From NCBI RefSeq assembly GCF_000422285.1, contig NZ_AULM01000018.1, positions 1 through 64,000 of the forward strand: a DNA stretch of 64,000 nt, read 5' to 3'. Both the position numbers and the translations under genes were made by a program. Origin of the DNA: Desulfatiglans anilini DSM 4660. GTDB taxonomy: Bacteria > Desulfobacterota > DSM-4660 > Desulfatiglandales > Desulfatiglandaceae. Shown one piece after another: positions 1 through 8,292 of this stretch (positions are counted from its first letter, which is position 1; each line of letters begins with the position of its first letter). The notes beneath the pieces are model-generated. The model worked only from the letters and a program-made list of their open reading frames with translations. It had not been told where the DNA came from and did not search any database.

Positions 1-200
1 AGATGCTGCTGGCCGCTCAGCATGGCCTCGATGCAGTTGGCCAGGTCTTTATAGTGTTCCGGTGAGAGGTCGACGGTTCCGAGGTTGAGTATCAAGCGCT
101 GTCTCGGTCCGTTCTTTGTCCGAACGTTTTCGACGAGATGCAAATACTCGTAGACCTTCTTGGAGTGGCGATTGGATTTACGTACCCGTTTAATATACAT
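1..200 (-). CDS. IS1634-type transposase, N-terminal part (runs off left edge)
   Basis: The minus strand reads openly from an ATG at 200 to the window edge, giving the first 66 residues of a protein. The start MYIKRVRKSNRHSKKVYEYL, followed by LVENVR..NGPRQRLILNLG, is the typical N-terminus of IS1634/IS4-group DDE transposases. The catalytic DDE residues lie outside the window, so it is not known whether the gene is intact. It marks the outer boundary of the accessory island. No terminal inverted repeat was identified with confidence. Confidence 0.75.
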   Translation of the reverse strand, partial: MYIKRVRKSNRHSKKVYEYLHLVENVRTKNGPRQRLILNLGTVDLSPEHYKDLANCIEAMLSGQQH

Positions 201-292
201 GCTCAGAGGCATACCACTTATAGAGCCGCCTGTAAAGCAGAAAATGCAGCGATGGGTCACTACAGACGCCAAAAACAAGGCCTGAATACTGA

Positions 293-329
293 AAAATCAA
301 CTACTTATGTCTGTAGATAGGTTGATTTT
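293..329. repeat. AT-rich inverted repeat
   Basis: A perfect 9-bp stem, AAAATCAAC (293-301) and GTTGATTTT (321-329), encloses a 19-nt loop. It lies between the transposase start and the end of the lipoprotein gene, so it could be a weak terminator for the lipoprotein operon or part of an IS end. The role is not established. Confidence 0.35.
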
Positions 330-387
330 AGGGCCAAAATAACCCCCAATCTGGGATTTTTGGCAAACTTGGGTTAGACCAAAAAAA

Positions 388-831
388 TCAAAATCCCGTC
401 GCGACCTCAACCGCTTCCGGGGTTGTCCGGATCATGCGGATGGACATGCTCCCGGACGTGATCCAGAAACAATACTGCTTCCCCGCGGCGGCCATTATCG
501 TTTCGCTATCCCCTGGCGCGCCCCACGATCGCTCATGCCTGACTTCGATGATCCTTTCTCCTGGGCGGACCGGGACCGAAAGATATTCCCCGACGCAAAT
601 TTCTGCCGCCATTTCCCCGTCAATAAACAAGTGATATGCCGCCGCCCCTCCCTCGAACTCGTTGGTCCTGAGCATAGTCAAGGTGGCCCTCGGCCCGTCA
701 ATGGTTGGCGCAAATATCGCCTCATCCGGAACAGGCTTGAGTTCCTTGATGGTAGGCTGGAGGTTGGCGCATCCAGCTAAGCTGGCAACCGTTAAACCCA
801 GCAGTATAATGGTGCCCAGCGCTTTGTTCAT
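388..831 (-). CDS. small lipoprotein of unknown function
   Basis: This 147-residue protein has a lipoprotein signal peptide: a short basic start, a hydrophobic stretch and the lipobox LAGC at about residues 18-21, so it should be anchored by the lipidated cysteine. The rest is a small beta-rich domain (YHLFIDGE, then SVPVRPGERIIEV) that resembles DUF2846-like lipoproteins. Its ATG overlaps the integrase stop in an ATGA arrangement, so the two genes are translated together. The function is unknown; a passenger gene of a lost integrative element is my inference. Confidence 0.7.
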   Translation of the reverse strand: MNKALGTIILLGLTVASLAGCANLQPTIKELKPVPDEAIFAPTIDGPRATLTMLRTNEFEGGAAAYHLFIDGEMAAEICVGEYLSVPVRPGERIIEVRHERSWGAPGDSETIMAAAGKQYCFWITSGSMSIRMIRTTPEAVEVATGF

Positions 832-1475
832 TTCTGCGGCCTTTCTGTTTTGGCTGTGGGGATCGATGCCACTACCGAGCGGTGCAGCGCGCTCGATACA
901 TGCTGGTAGTGGCGCATCAAGGTCTCCGGCCGGCTGCCGACGATCTCCGAGACCGCCTTGATTGGCATGCCGTTTTCGAGCGCCACGGTAACGAAATGGT
1001 GCCTGAGATCATACATGCGCAGCCGCCTGGTGATCCCGGCGCGCCGAAGCGTGTTCCGCCACGTTCTCTTGAGGGACCCCACCGGCGCACCGGTATAATG
1101 GATAATATATCGTTCCCCGTCAGCTTTCCAGTACTCGAGGTGCGCGGCAAGATCTTTGTGGACCGGCACGATCCGGAACCCGGGGCCGCCCTTGGCAGCT
1201 GACCGGACGAGGATCGTGCCGTCTGGTCTAACATCGTCCCAGGTTAGGCCAAGGAGCTCCGTCGCGCCAGGGCGCAGCCCGAGGTAGTACGAGAGCAGGA
1301 TCGCCCGGCGGAGGTGCTCGGAGGCATGCTTGAGGATCGCGGTCACCTCATCGGGGGTTGGAGGGAGGATGATTTCGAGATCTTCTCGCGGGAGGGAATA
1401 TCCCCGGACCGGATTGAATGGAACCAGCGGGGGCCTGCGCCTGGCGGCCCAGTTCAGGATCGCCTGCACGTTCAC
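828..1475 (-). pseudogene. tyrosine recombinase/integrase, 5'-truncated
   Basis: The C-terminal catalytic part of a tyrosine recombinase is readable. It has the first catalytic arginine in YLGLRPGATELLGLTW, a DLRHHFVT box and the nucleophilic tyrosine in MRHYQHV. The core-binding N-terminal domain is missing: reading upstream in frame gives only a few more integrase-like codons (RRELVNVQ) before a stop at about 1500, where the sequence becomes hsdR. The HxxR histidine is tyrosine (MYDLRH) and the usual GH before the nucleophile is GS, so activity is doubtful even apart from the truncation. The GTG at 1475 is only the first available start, not a natural one. Confidence 0.75.
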
Positions 1476-3360
1476 GAGCTCGCGCCGGATCGATCACAGT
1501 TCCGGAAAAGGCCACCAGCGTTTTAATCCCCGCATAGCCTTTATCCTTAATGTATTTGTCGAACGTTTGTTTGTATCTGACCGCGTGAAGACGGCTGGAG
1601 GTCACCACCATGGCCTTGGCCTTACCCCCGATCTTGTGCATGGTGAAGTGCCGGAAATGCTCGACCATGACCTCGGTCTTCTGGGCAATATTGTGCGGAT
1701 GCAGGCTCATGAATCGCGCCAGCGCCCGCGCGGCCTTGCGCTTGTCCACCTGTGGATCATCCTCGATTGATTTGATCAGCCGGTAATATGTCTTGTAGGT
1801 CGTGTAATTCCGGAGCACGTCGAGGATGAACCCCTCATCGATGGCCTGCCGCATGCTGTAGAGATGGAAGGGATTCGGCTTGCCGTCCGCGCCGGGTGTG
1901 CCGAAGACCTCCAGGGTTTTGTATTTAGGCGTTGCCGTGAAGGCAAAGAAGCTGATGTTGGGTTGCTGTCCGCGCTTTGCCATGGTCTTGAGGATTTCCT
2001 CCTCATAATCGGGCAGCCCTTCCTCCTCGGCTTTTGCCCTGGCCTCTTCCTTGATGGCTGCGCCGGCGAGCACGCCTTTGAGCTCGGTCGCCGTCTCGCC
2101 GCCTTGGGAGCTGTGGGCTTCGTCAACAACCACCGCATAACGGCGCATGGGCAGGGCGCCCATTTTCTCGGTGACGAAAGGAAACTTCTGGAGCGTGGTG
2201 ATCACAATCGGAACGCCCGAGGCGAGGGCGTCGGCCAGCTGTGTCGAGTTGATATCGATCTTCTGCACCACGCCCTGCTTATGTTCGAATTGGTAAATGG
2301 TGTTCTGCAGCTGCTGGTCGAGGACGACCCTGTCTGTGACCACGATGATAGAGTCGAAAACCTTCTCGTCATTTACGGTGTAAAGACTCGCAAGCCGATG
2401 GGCCAGCCAGGCAATGGAGTTGGATTTCCCGCTTCCTGCTGAGTGCTGAATCAGGTAGTTGGTTCCGGTGCCGCGCTCGCGAGCGTCCGCGACGAGTTTC
2501 CTCACACAATCAAGCTGGTGATAGCGCGGAAATATCATGGTTTCCTTCTTGACTCGCTTCCCACCGAGCTTTTTCTCTTTGATCTGCAGATGAATGAACC
2601 GTGCCAGAATATCCAGGAAGCTGTGACGCTCAAGCACCGCCTCCCACAAATACGCGGTCTTGTAGCCGCCGGGGTTTTCAGGATTGCCTGCCCCGCCTCC
2701 GCAGCCCCTGTTGAAGGGCAGAAAGCGCGTGCCTTTTCCCGAAAGACGCGTGGTCATGTAGACCTCGTCGGTGTCCACCGCAAAATGGACAAGGGTGCGC
2801 TTCTTGAACTGAAAGATCAGGTCCGACGGATCGCGGTCGTTTTTGTATTGTGTGACCGCATACCGCCAGTTTTGGCCAGTCATGGGGTTTTTCAGTTCCA
2901 GGGTGGCGAGGGGGATACCGTTGAGAGCCAGGGTCACATCAAGGGTGTTGCTGTGCTTGGCCGAATAGCGGAGCTGGCGCGTAATGGTGAGCCGGTTGGC
3001 GGCGTAGAGCGCCTGGGTGTCGGGGTTCATGCCACTGGCCGGGGCGAAATAGGCCACCCGGAATAGCTTGCCGAAGCACTTGAACCCGTGTCGAAGGACC
3101 GAGAGGCACCCCTCATGGCTGGAGTTGAGCGCGCGGCACAGATCGTCTATCAGCGTTTCTTCGGCCTTTTCTTTTTGGAGGTTGACGAGGTACTCCCATT
3201 CCTTGGGCTGGGTTTTCTGGATAAACGCAATCACGTCGCCGAAGAATAGACCCCGCTCGGTGTCGAAGCCCTCTCGGTCGCCTTTTTCAAATCCACCGGC
3301 TGTGGTCAAGTGGTGTTCTATGCCGGTTTCGAATGCGTATTCCGAATATTGACCCGGCAT
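1348..3360 (-). pseudogene. hsdR: type I restriction enzyme R subunit, 3'-truncated
   Basis: HsdR is the ATP-dependent translocase and nuclease subunit of type I restriction enzymes. The N-terminal nuclease motif is visible (an aspartate in LDVTLALNG, then LELK), followed by helicase motifs: Walker A HSAGSGKSNS, Walker B VVVDEAHS and motif III FAFTATPKY. Homology stops at about residue 625 (SGTVIDP, near 1486), where a full protein would continue for several hundred residues. The last 45 residues are an out-of-frame reading of the adjoining integrase. The later helicase motifs and C-terminal domain are lost. The start ATG overlaps the upstream DUF4411 stop as TGATG. Confidence 0.85.
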
Positions 3361-3863
3361 CAGGCACGCCCTCCAATCGGTTCCAAAATAAAGCGTGCTC
3401 TTTCCCGACGCAGCATCTCATAGGGCGTGACACACTTAACCTCAAGACCGATGCAGGCGTTGGGAATTTTGATTTTCTTTGTGGATGGGGAAGCGATTTC
3501 GTGGGTTACAATGGTGTGATTGTGCGCGACCGCAAAGGCGATCAAATAATAATCGGCCACCTGGAAGAAGGTGTTCACCGCTGCAGGATCATAGCCTTGG
3601 TCCGTCGCCCAGGCGCTCACCTTGCCCAACGCCGACAGCATGGCTGAATCCGGTTTCAAAAAAAATCCAGGCCCCCGCTGATCTGCCCATTTTGCAAGCT
3701 CATCGTTGCCCGCTTCGATTTCATCGCCGACTTTTTCGATGCTGAACACCTTCTGTTGCTGATTGTTTGTGATCAGCCAATCCCAGAACGCCGGACAGAA
3801 ATCCAGGCCGTAATGAAGGTTTTTTGCCTGGATGAACACATTCGCATCGAGCAGGTAGGTCAT
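3360..3863 (-). CDS. DUF4411 family PIN-like protein (putative RNase toxin)
   Basis: This 167-residue protein begins MTYLLDANVFIQAKNLHYGL, with the early aspartate of a PIN-like fold. Later acidic positions (QVADYYLIAFA, VTHE) and a length near 160 fit DUF4411, a PIN-related family often paired with ImmA/IrrE-type proteins. PIN proteins are usually metal-dependent RNases and commonly act as toxins. It is coupled to its neighbours on both sides by 1-nt TGATG overlaps, so it is made together with the ImmA-like protein and HsdR. The toxin role is inferred from family and context. Confidence 0.75.
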   Translation of the reverse strand: MTYLLDANVFIQAKNLHYGLDFCPAFWDWLITNNQQQKVFSIEKVGDEIEAGNDELAKWADQRGPGFFLKPDSAMLSALGKVSAWATDQGYDPAAVNTFFQVADYYLIAFAVAHNHTIVTHEIASPSTKKIKIPNACIGLEVKCVTPYEMLRRERARFILEPIGGRA

Positions 3864-5011
3864 CAGAAGGTAACCTCCAATTGATAGGCAAGCTCACGAA
3901 ATGTGGCGTGTTTGCGAAAACCCAACAAGCGGAAGGCGTCGCGATGCAGGGTCTGCCCCTCGAGCGTGCTGATGACCAGCGCCCGGGCAAATCGCTTGCT
4001 GACCCTGGCCGGAAGCGTCAGATAAAAATTGCCGCCGCTTCCTTTGGACATCGCTCCCAGCCGGTCCAACTCTTTATCGTATGCCTGCCAGAGTTCATCG
4101 CGGGTCAGTTTTCCTGCATCATGGAGTCGTCTTAGAATGACCAACGTGCTGACTTTGAACCATCGGGCTAGGTGGTCTAGTTCTTCCCGCAACGATCTGC
4201 CGCCTTCATAGGCTTCGCGCAAAGCGGGCAGGGGAACGAGCAATTCAGCCGCGACATGGTTGCACCACAGCTCTATTTTATTGGACGGCATCGTTACCGG
4301 CCCCACATCGGACAGCGCCGTTTCGCCGAGCCATATATGCGCCAGTTCATGAGCCAGCGTGAACATCTGCGCTGCCTTGGTATCCTTGCCATTGATGAAA
4401 ACCAACGGCGCAAGCGGATCGGCGAGCGCAAATCCACGGAATTCCTGAGGATCAAGAGAGCGATGCGTATTGCTGCCCACGATGCCGCTCACCATGACCA
4501 TGATGCCGAAAGAATCCGCCTGTTGGATGAAGTGGCGCAGCGCTTCCGTCCAGGTTGGCATATGACGGCGTTCATCGATATTGAAACCAAGGGTTTGCCT
4601 GATATTCCGCGCGACCTCCGCCGTATCGCTCTCAAGATTTGCGGACCCGGCAAACGGCAGGGGTTTTTCACCCATGGAGCGCGCAAAATCGCGATACCAT
4701 TCCTGCCGTTGCTGGCATATGTACATGGTGTCGAGAAGGTCAGGGCTCGGATGTCCTAAATATTGGCTGCCGAGCGTGCGAAGGTCGGGAATCGGAATGG
4801 ACTCTTCGGGAGGCTCCGGGAGGAAAAAATAGCCGAACGGCGTATAGGTCGCCTGGGCGAATTTCTCGAGCTGTTTGAAGGTCGGACGCTCCTCGCCGCT
4901 CACCCAGGCGGGCAACTTGCGAAAGGACTGCTGTTGCGCCAACGCATCGATGTTTCGCCCGGCGCGTGCACAGGCCCATAAAAATAAATCGGGTTTGACA
5001 TCCACCCGCAT
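3863..5011 (-). CDS. ImmA/IrrE family metallopeptidase with XRE-like N-terminus
   Basis: This 382-residue protein has an N-terminal HTH-like region (residues about 1-65, ...ALAQQQSFRKLPAWVSGEERPT as in XRE-ImmA fusions). A zinc peptidase domain follows, with the HExxH motif in TLAHELAHIWLG and downstream residues NHVAAELLVP supplying the third ligand region. ImmA/IrrE proteins cleave repressors or act as antitoxin partners. It lies directly between hsdS and the DUF4411 gene with TGATG overlaps at both ends. The pair is probably a toxin-antitoxin-like module placed inside the restriction operon; which partner neutralises which is not known. Confidence 0.82.
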   Translation of the reverse strand: MRVDVKPDLFLWACARAGRNIDALAQQQSFRKLPAWVSGEERPTFKQLEKFAQATYTPFGYFFLPEPPEESIPIPDLRTLGSQYLGHPSPDLLDTMYICQQRQEWYRDFARSMGEKPLPFAGSANLESDTAEVARNIRQTLGFNIDERRHMPTWTEALRHFIQQADSFGIMVMVSGIVGSNTHRSLDPQEFRGFALADPLAPLVFINGKDTKAAQMFTLAHELAHIWLGETALSDVGPVTMPSNKIELWCNHVAAELLVPLPALREAYEGGRSLREELDHLARWFKVSTLVILRRLHDAGKLTRDELWQAYDKELDRLGAMSKGSGGNFYLTLPARVSKRFARALVISTLEGQTLHRDAFRLLGFRKHATFRELAYQLEVTF

Positions 5012-6375
5012 CAGGAAACCTCCTCCTGCCTGCCGGCAGGCATGGTGCGAACGTCGATTTTGCCTGTTACCGCTGCGGAAATGAGGGCGGTGCGGTATTC
5101 GCGGAGTTTATCGATGCTTGTTTTCACCTTGGCAACCAGGACATCAATCCGCTGGGTCTCGAAATCTAAGTGATGTAGGATCATCTCTTGCTCATCGTGC
5201 GGGGGGAATGGAAACCGGTAAACGCGCAATTTTTCAGCCGTCAAATGTGGAATAGTGTTAGGATTGCCGTATGCTAGAAACACACCACTCCAGGCTGCGG
5301 CTCGCATGATGTAGTAGTAGAAGCGACGCACGTCTTGGGTACTTCGAGGTCGCACGCGGTGAATCGCTTTCTGAAACGCACAGACTGGCAGTTCACCACT
5401 CCACATTGCTGTTCGCCCGACTTCACCACCCTCGCAGACAAGTAGGTCTCCGTCTGCCAAGGTAAAACGGCTATATTCGTCCGGCTCAATATCCATCTCT
5501 GGAAGGTTCTCGACATTCACCCGATCCCATTGAACGTCTATGTTCCGCAAGTAAGGCAACAGATAATTGCCGGTGAATCGCTTGGCATCGAGCATTTTTC
5601 CTAATTCAACGCTGTACCTGGCGTAAAGCGGTGGGATGTCCCAATGCGCCGGAATCTCGCCCAACCACTCAATCCCGGAATCCTTCATCTTGGCATCGGG
5701 ATCGAGCCCTTTGGTAACGGCGTGGTTGATGAGGGCGGATCGCTTCTCCTTGAGCAACTCGATCTGCCGCTGCTTTTTCTCGATGAGCGCATCGATCCGC
5801 GCTGTTTCGCGGTCAAGAAAGGATGCGATGGCTTGCTGTTCCTCCAATGGGGGAACGGGGAACAGCCCGTTGTCTAACCAATATTTACCCAAACCGAACC
5901 GCGTAATTCCATTGGCGGCAACCCTGAACTGGTCGTTGATCCCACTGGTCCGAAATGCTCGAAACAGGTACTCGCCAATGAGTTTGCGCAGATCGGGACG
6001 AATGTGAGCCAGGTGGTAGCCGCACAGAACACCCTCGACTTCTTAAGCAACATACGCCGGGACAGCGATATCGTCCCAAGACTCAGAGTCCTTCGTTACG
6101 AGCACGTCTCCGTGACGTAGTTGGAATTTGGTGATCTCGCTCCGCGTAGCAGTCGCCGACAAGAATTCGATACCCTCTTTGATGAAGTCGTTGTAATACA
6201 CGTCCATATAATTACAGAGGCGTACGGGCTTTTCGCCCTCAATGGTGTGCTTGTCTACGCTGCTGAACTGGATTGACGCAACGTGTTTGATGCGACGAAC
6301 ATCCCAGTGCTCGGGAATATCGCCGACCCACTCCATCCCCGACGGTTTGTACGCAGAATAGGCACGATGTTTCAT
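5011..6375 (-). pseudogene. hsdS: type I restriction specificity subunit, one in-frame stop
   Basis: HsdS recognises the DNA target through two TRD domains. The reading frame from ATG 6375 (GGAGG 7 nt upstream) to the stop at 5011 would give about 454 residues, normal for the family. The first TRD starts with SGMEWVGDIPEHW, the first conserved region ends LFPVPPLEEQQAIASFLD, the second TRD starts SGIEWLGEIPAHW and the last repeat contains DFETQRIDVLVAKV. A single TAA at 6043-6045 interrupts it after VPAYVA, and reading resumes in the same frame with EVEGVLCGYHLAHIRPD. A GAA to TAA change would explain this. The C-terminal half, 5011-5892, has an internal start but no obvious ribosome site. 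The gene overlaps the next by TGATG. Confidence 0.85.
5027..5042. repeat. 16-bp palindrome TGCCTGCCGGCAGGCA
   Basis: A perfect 16-bp palindrome lies inside the last codons of hsdS and encodes part of its tail TMPAGRQEEVS. A near-identical copy is at 6402-6417, at the other end of hsdS. Such CRQAG/PAGRQ-encoding palindromes look like small inserted repeats rather than conserved protein sequence. Confidence 0.55.
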
Positions 6376-6764
6376 CTTCGTCCCTCCGATGGGTCTGTTC
6401 CTGCCTGTCGGCAGGCACGGCGGTGGACAGGTGTAGGGCGAGCACGATCCGGGCGAACACAAGGTTCGCCCCTACGGTGTGACCACAAAATGCCGTGAAT
6501 GTGATTCGGCATTACAATGAATTCATCCAATTCCAAATGGTGGAATCGAATCGGCAATTGATCCCAAACCGTTTCCACCATTCGCCCCGCACCGTTCAAC
6601 ACCATTTTTCCGCTCATGATTTCCTCGAACAGGCATTCCCGGTTCTGCGCGCAAATCGTCACAAAATACGCCCCGGCACCTACATAATCGTATCCTTTCA
6701 ACCGGATGGGCAGGCCCGCCGCTCCGGGCGGTCCGTACCCCGTATGCAAATCACCCCTGCTCAT
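6372..6764 (-). pseudogene. REP-associated tyrosine transposase (RAYT), N-terminal remnant
   Basis: About 100 residues match the start of RAYT/Y1-transposase proteins: RLKGYDYVGAGAYFVTICAQ, an internal VWDQLPIRFHHLELDEFIV segment and the HUH motif in MPNHIHGIL. The second half with the catalytic tyrosine (normally a NYYEHIIRN-type segment) is absent. The reading frame ends in low-complexity sequence that overlaps the hsdS start. RAYTs are single-stranded DNA transposases linked to spread of REP palindromes. It is a decayed copy inserted between rhuM and hsdS; its ATG overlaps the stop of the YhcG remnant. Confidence 0.75.
6402..6417. repeat. 16-bp palindrome TGCCTGTCGGCAGGCA
   Basis: This is the second copy, with one changed central base, just upstream of the hsdS ribosome site and inside the tail of the RAYT remnant, where it reads CRQAG. 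Because it sits beside a remnant of a transposase class known to move palindromes, a connection is possible but unproven. Confidence 0.5.
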
Positions 6765-7026
6765 TCGGCGTCCTCAATGCTCGAATTTATGCAACAATCA
6801 GCGAGGACCAGAATCTCCTGGAAATACGGCCAACGTAACTGTCTCGACAGCGTGGGGACAATTTCCGCTCCATAGTCGGCGCGCTTGCCTCTCAATATTT
6901 CCTAGTGGATTCGGCTTCCGATGCGCCGGTAGAGTATCATCAACCCGGCATTCACCGTTGCGGCGACACCGGCGCGTGTTTTCTAAATCATTTTCCGGAT
7001 ATCGCCGAGCAATCGAACGGGAACCG
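6761..7026 (-). pseudogene. YhcG/DUF1016 nuclease, remnant with two amber codons
   Basis: The minus strand translates in one frame to LLGDIRKMI*KTRAGVAATV, NAGLMILYRRIGSRIH*EIL, RGKRADYGAEIVPTLSRQL and RWPYFQEILVLAD. This matches the N-terminal region of DUF1016 (YhcG-type) proteins, which carry a C-terminal PDDEXK nuclease domain. There are two in-frame TAG codons (6983-6985 and 6902-6904). An internal deletion seems to join DYG to EIVPTLSRQL, two segments normally some 40-50 residues apart. The nuclease domain is missing. YhcG genes commonly travel with type I restriction operons, which fits this position. Confidence 0.65.
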
Positions 7027-7059
7027 CAGGCAAAAGGGGGGATTTCATGCTTCCATTCA

Positions 7060-8148
7060 TCATTTCTTTCCCCCTTTCTTCTTCACCTTTGCCTCCTGTT
7101 GCTTCGGGGGCGTCTTCTTGCGCTCCTGATCAAGGAAGCGAGCGGAGGTTCGCAGGTCTTCCACGTACCGCGTTTCGGCTTCGGATTCAGCTTCCAACCG
7201 CCGCCGCTCGGCAAAGGCGTCAAATTGCCCCTCCGCCCATTCGATAGCCGCATCGCGGCTGACCGATCCGGCATTGGCCAGCACCGGCAATTCGGTGTTC
7301 ATCAGGAACTTGTCGAGAAACGCTTCCCAGTCCAGCATGCGGATATCCTGCCGCCGTTGAGCGCGGAACTCGGCTTGATCCAGGAACATCACCGTAATCC
7401 GGTTGAGCGTTTCGATTTCCTCCGCGTCCAGATAGTTTTTCGCTGTTCCCACGTCGCGTTTGAGCACCCGGCCGCCCTTCCACGTTGTCAATCCCATGTT
7501 TGCCTTGGCCGCGTCGGCGCGCTTGCGGACAATCTCGGCAGCCGTCATGCCGGTGGCGGCGTAGTGCATCTTGTTCTGCAGGGTGGCAAAGAAGACCTGC
7601 GTTTCTTTCTCACCCTCCCGGTAGTCACGGGCCAAGGCGAAAATCTCGCGAATCCGCTGGTAAACCCGGGCCTCACTGGCACGAATCTCGCGGATGCGAG
7701 CCAGCAGTTCATCGAAATAGTCCACCAGGCCCTTGCCGCCCTTAAGCCGCTCATCGTCGAGGGTGAAACCTTTGACAATGTATTCGCGCAACCGTGCCGT
7801 GGCCCACTGGCGGAAGCGGGTTGCGATAACGGATTTTACCCGATATCCCACCGAGATGATCATATCGAGATTGTAAAAATCCATCAGGCGACCGACCTGT
7901 CTGTTTCCCTCGGTTTGAACTATCCGGAATTTCCGGATAGTTGATTCCGGCTCTAACTCGCCTTCCTCATAGACGTTCTTGATATGTTCATTGATCGTGC
8001 GAATATCCTTTTGAAACAACTCCGCCATCATTTTTTGCGTCAGCCAGACGGACTCATCCTGGAGCCGCACCTCAAGGCGGGTTTCCCCGGAATCGGATTG
8101 ATATATCAGTATCTTGGAATCAACGGGAGCGGGCAGGTTATCACTCAT
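7060..8148 (-). CDS. rhuM: RhuM family protein
   Basis: This 362-residue protein matches the virulence RhuM family over its full length. The N-terminal part has a winged-helix-like region (VWLTQKMMAELFQKDIRTIN) and then FYNLDMIISVGYRVKSVIAT, the family hallmark. The middle part has TGMTAAEIVRKRADAAKANM and the C-terminus is lysine-rich. The name comes from a Salmonella pathogenicity-island gene; the biochemical role is unknown, but such genes are often found inside type I restriction operons. Its ATG overlaps the hsdM stop (ATGA), so it was the second gene of the operon. It appears intact, although hsdM upstream has lost its 5' part and presumably the promoter. Confidence 0.82.
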   Translation of the reverse strand: MSDNLPAPVDSKILIYQSDSGETRLEVRLQDESVWLTQKMMAELFQKDIRTINEHIKNVYEEGELEPESTIRKFRIVQTEGNRQVGRLMDFYNLDMIISVGYRVKSVIATRFRQWATARLREYIVKGFTLDDERLKGGKGLVDYFDELLARIREIRASEARVYQRIREIFALARDYREGEKETQVFFATLQNKMHYAATGMTAAEIVRKRADAAKANMGLTTWKGGRVLKRDVGTAKNYLDAEEIETLNRITVMFLDQAEFRAQRRQDIRMLDWEAFLDKFLMNTELPVLANAGSVSRDAAIEWAEGQFDAFAERRRLEAESEAETRYVEDLRTSARFLDQERKKTPPKQQEAKVKKKGGKK

Positions 8149-8290
8149 TCCGTCACCTCCGCGAGCATGTCGGCGATTTCCTTCTCGATCTTCTTGAGGT
8201 CGGTTTCGATCTCCTCCAACGGTCTGGGCGGCGTATACTTGTAAAAATAGCGATTGAAATTGATCTCGTAGCCGATCTTGGTTTTAGAAC
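8145..8290 (-). pseudogene. hsdM: type I modification methylase HsdM, C-terminal remnant
   Basis: The minus strand encodes KTKIGYEINFNRYFYKYTPP followed by RPLEEIETDLKKIEKEIADM and LAEVTE before the TGA that overlaps rhuM. This is the characteristic C-terminal helix of HsdM, the N6-adenine methyltransferase subunit. All of the catalytic and SAM-binding part is missing: homology ends where the IS200 element begins, and none resumes beyond it. About 46 codons of a gene normally near 500 codons remain. The loss is therefore a deletion at the insertion site and not a simple insertion. Confidence 0.75.
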
Positions 8291-8292
8291 AA

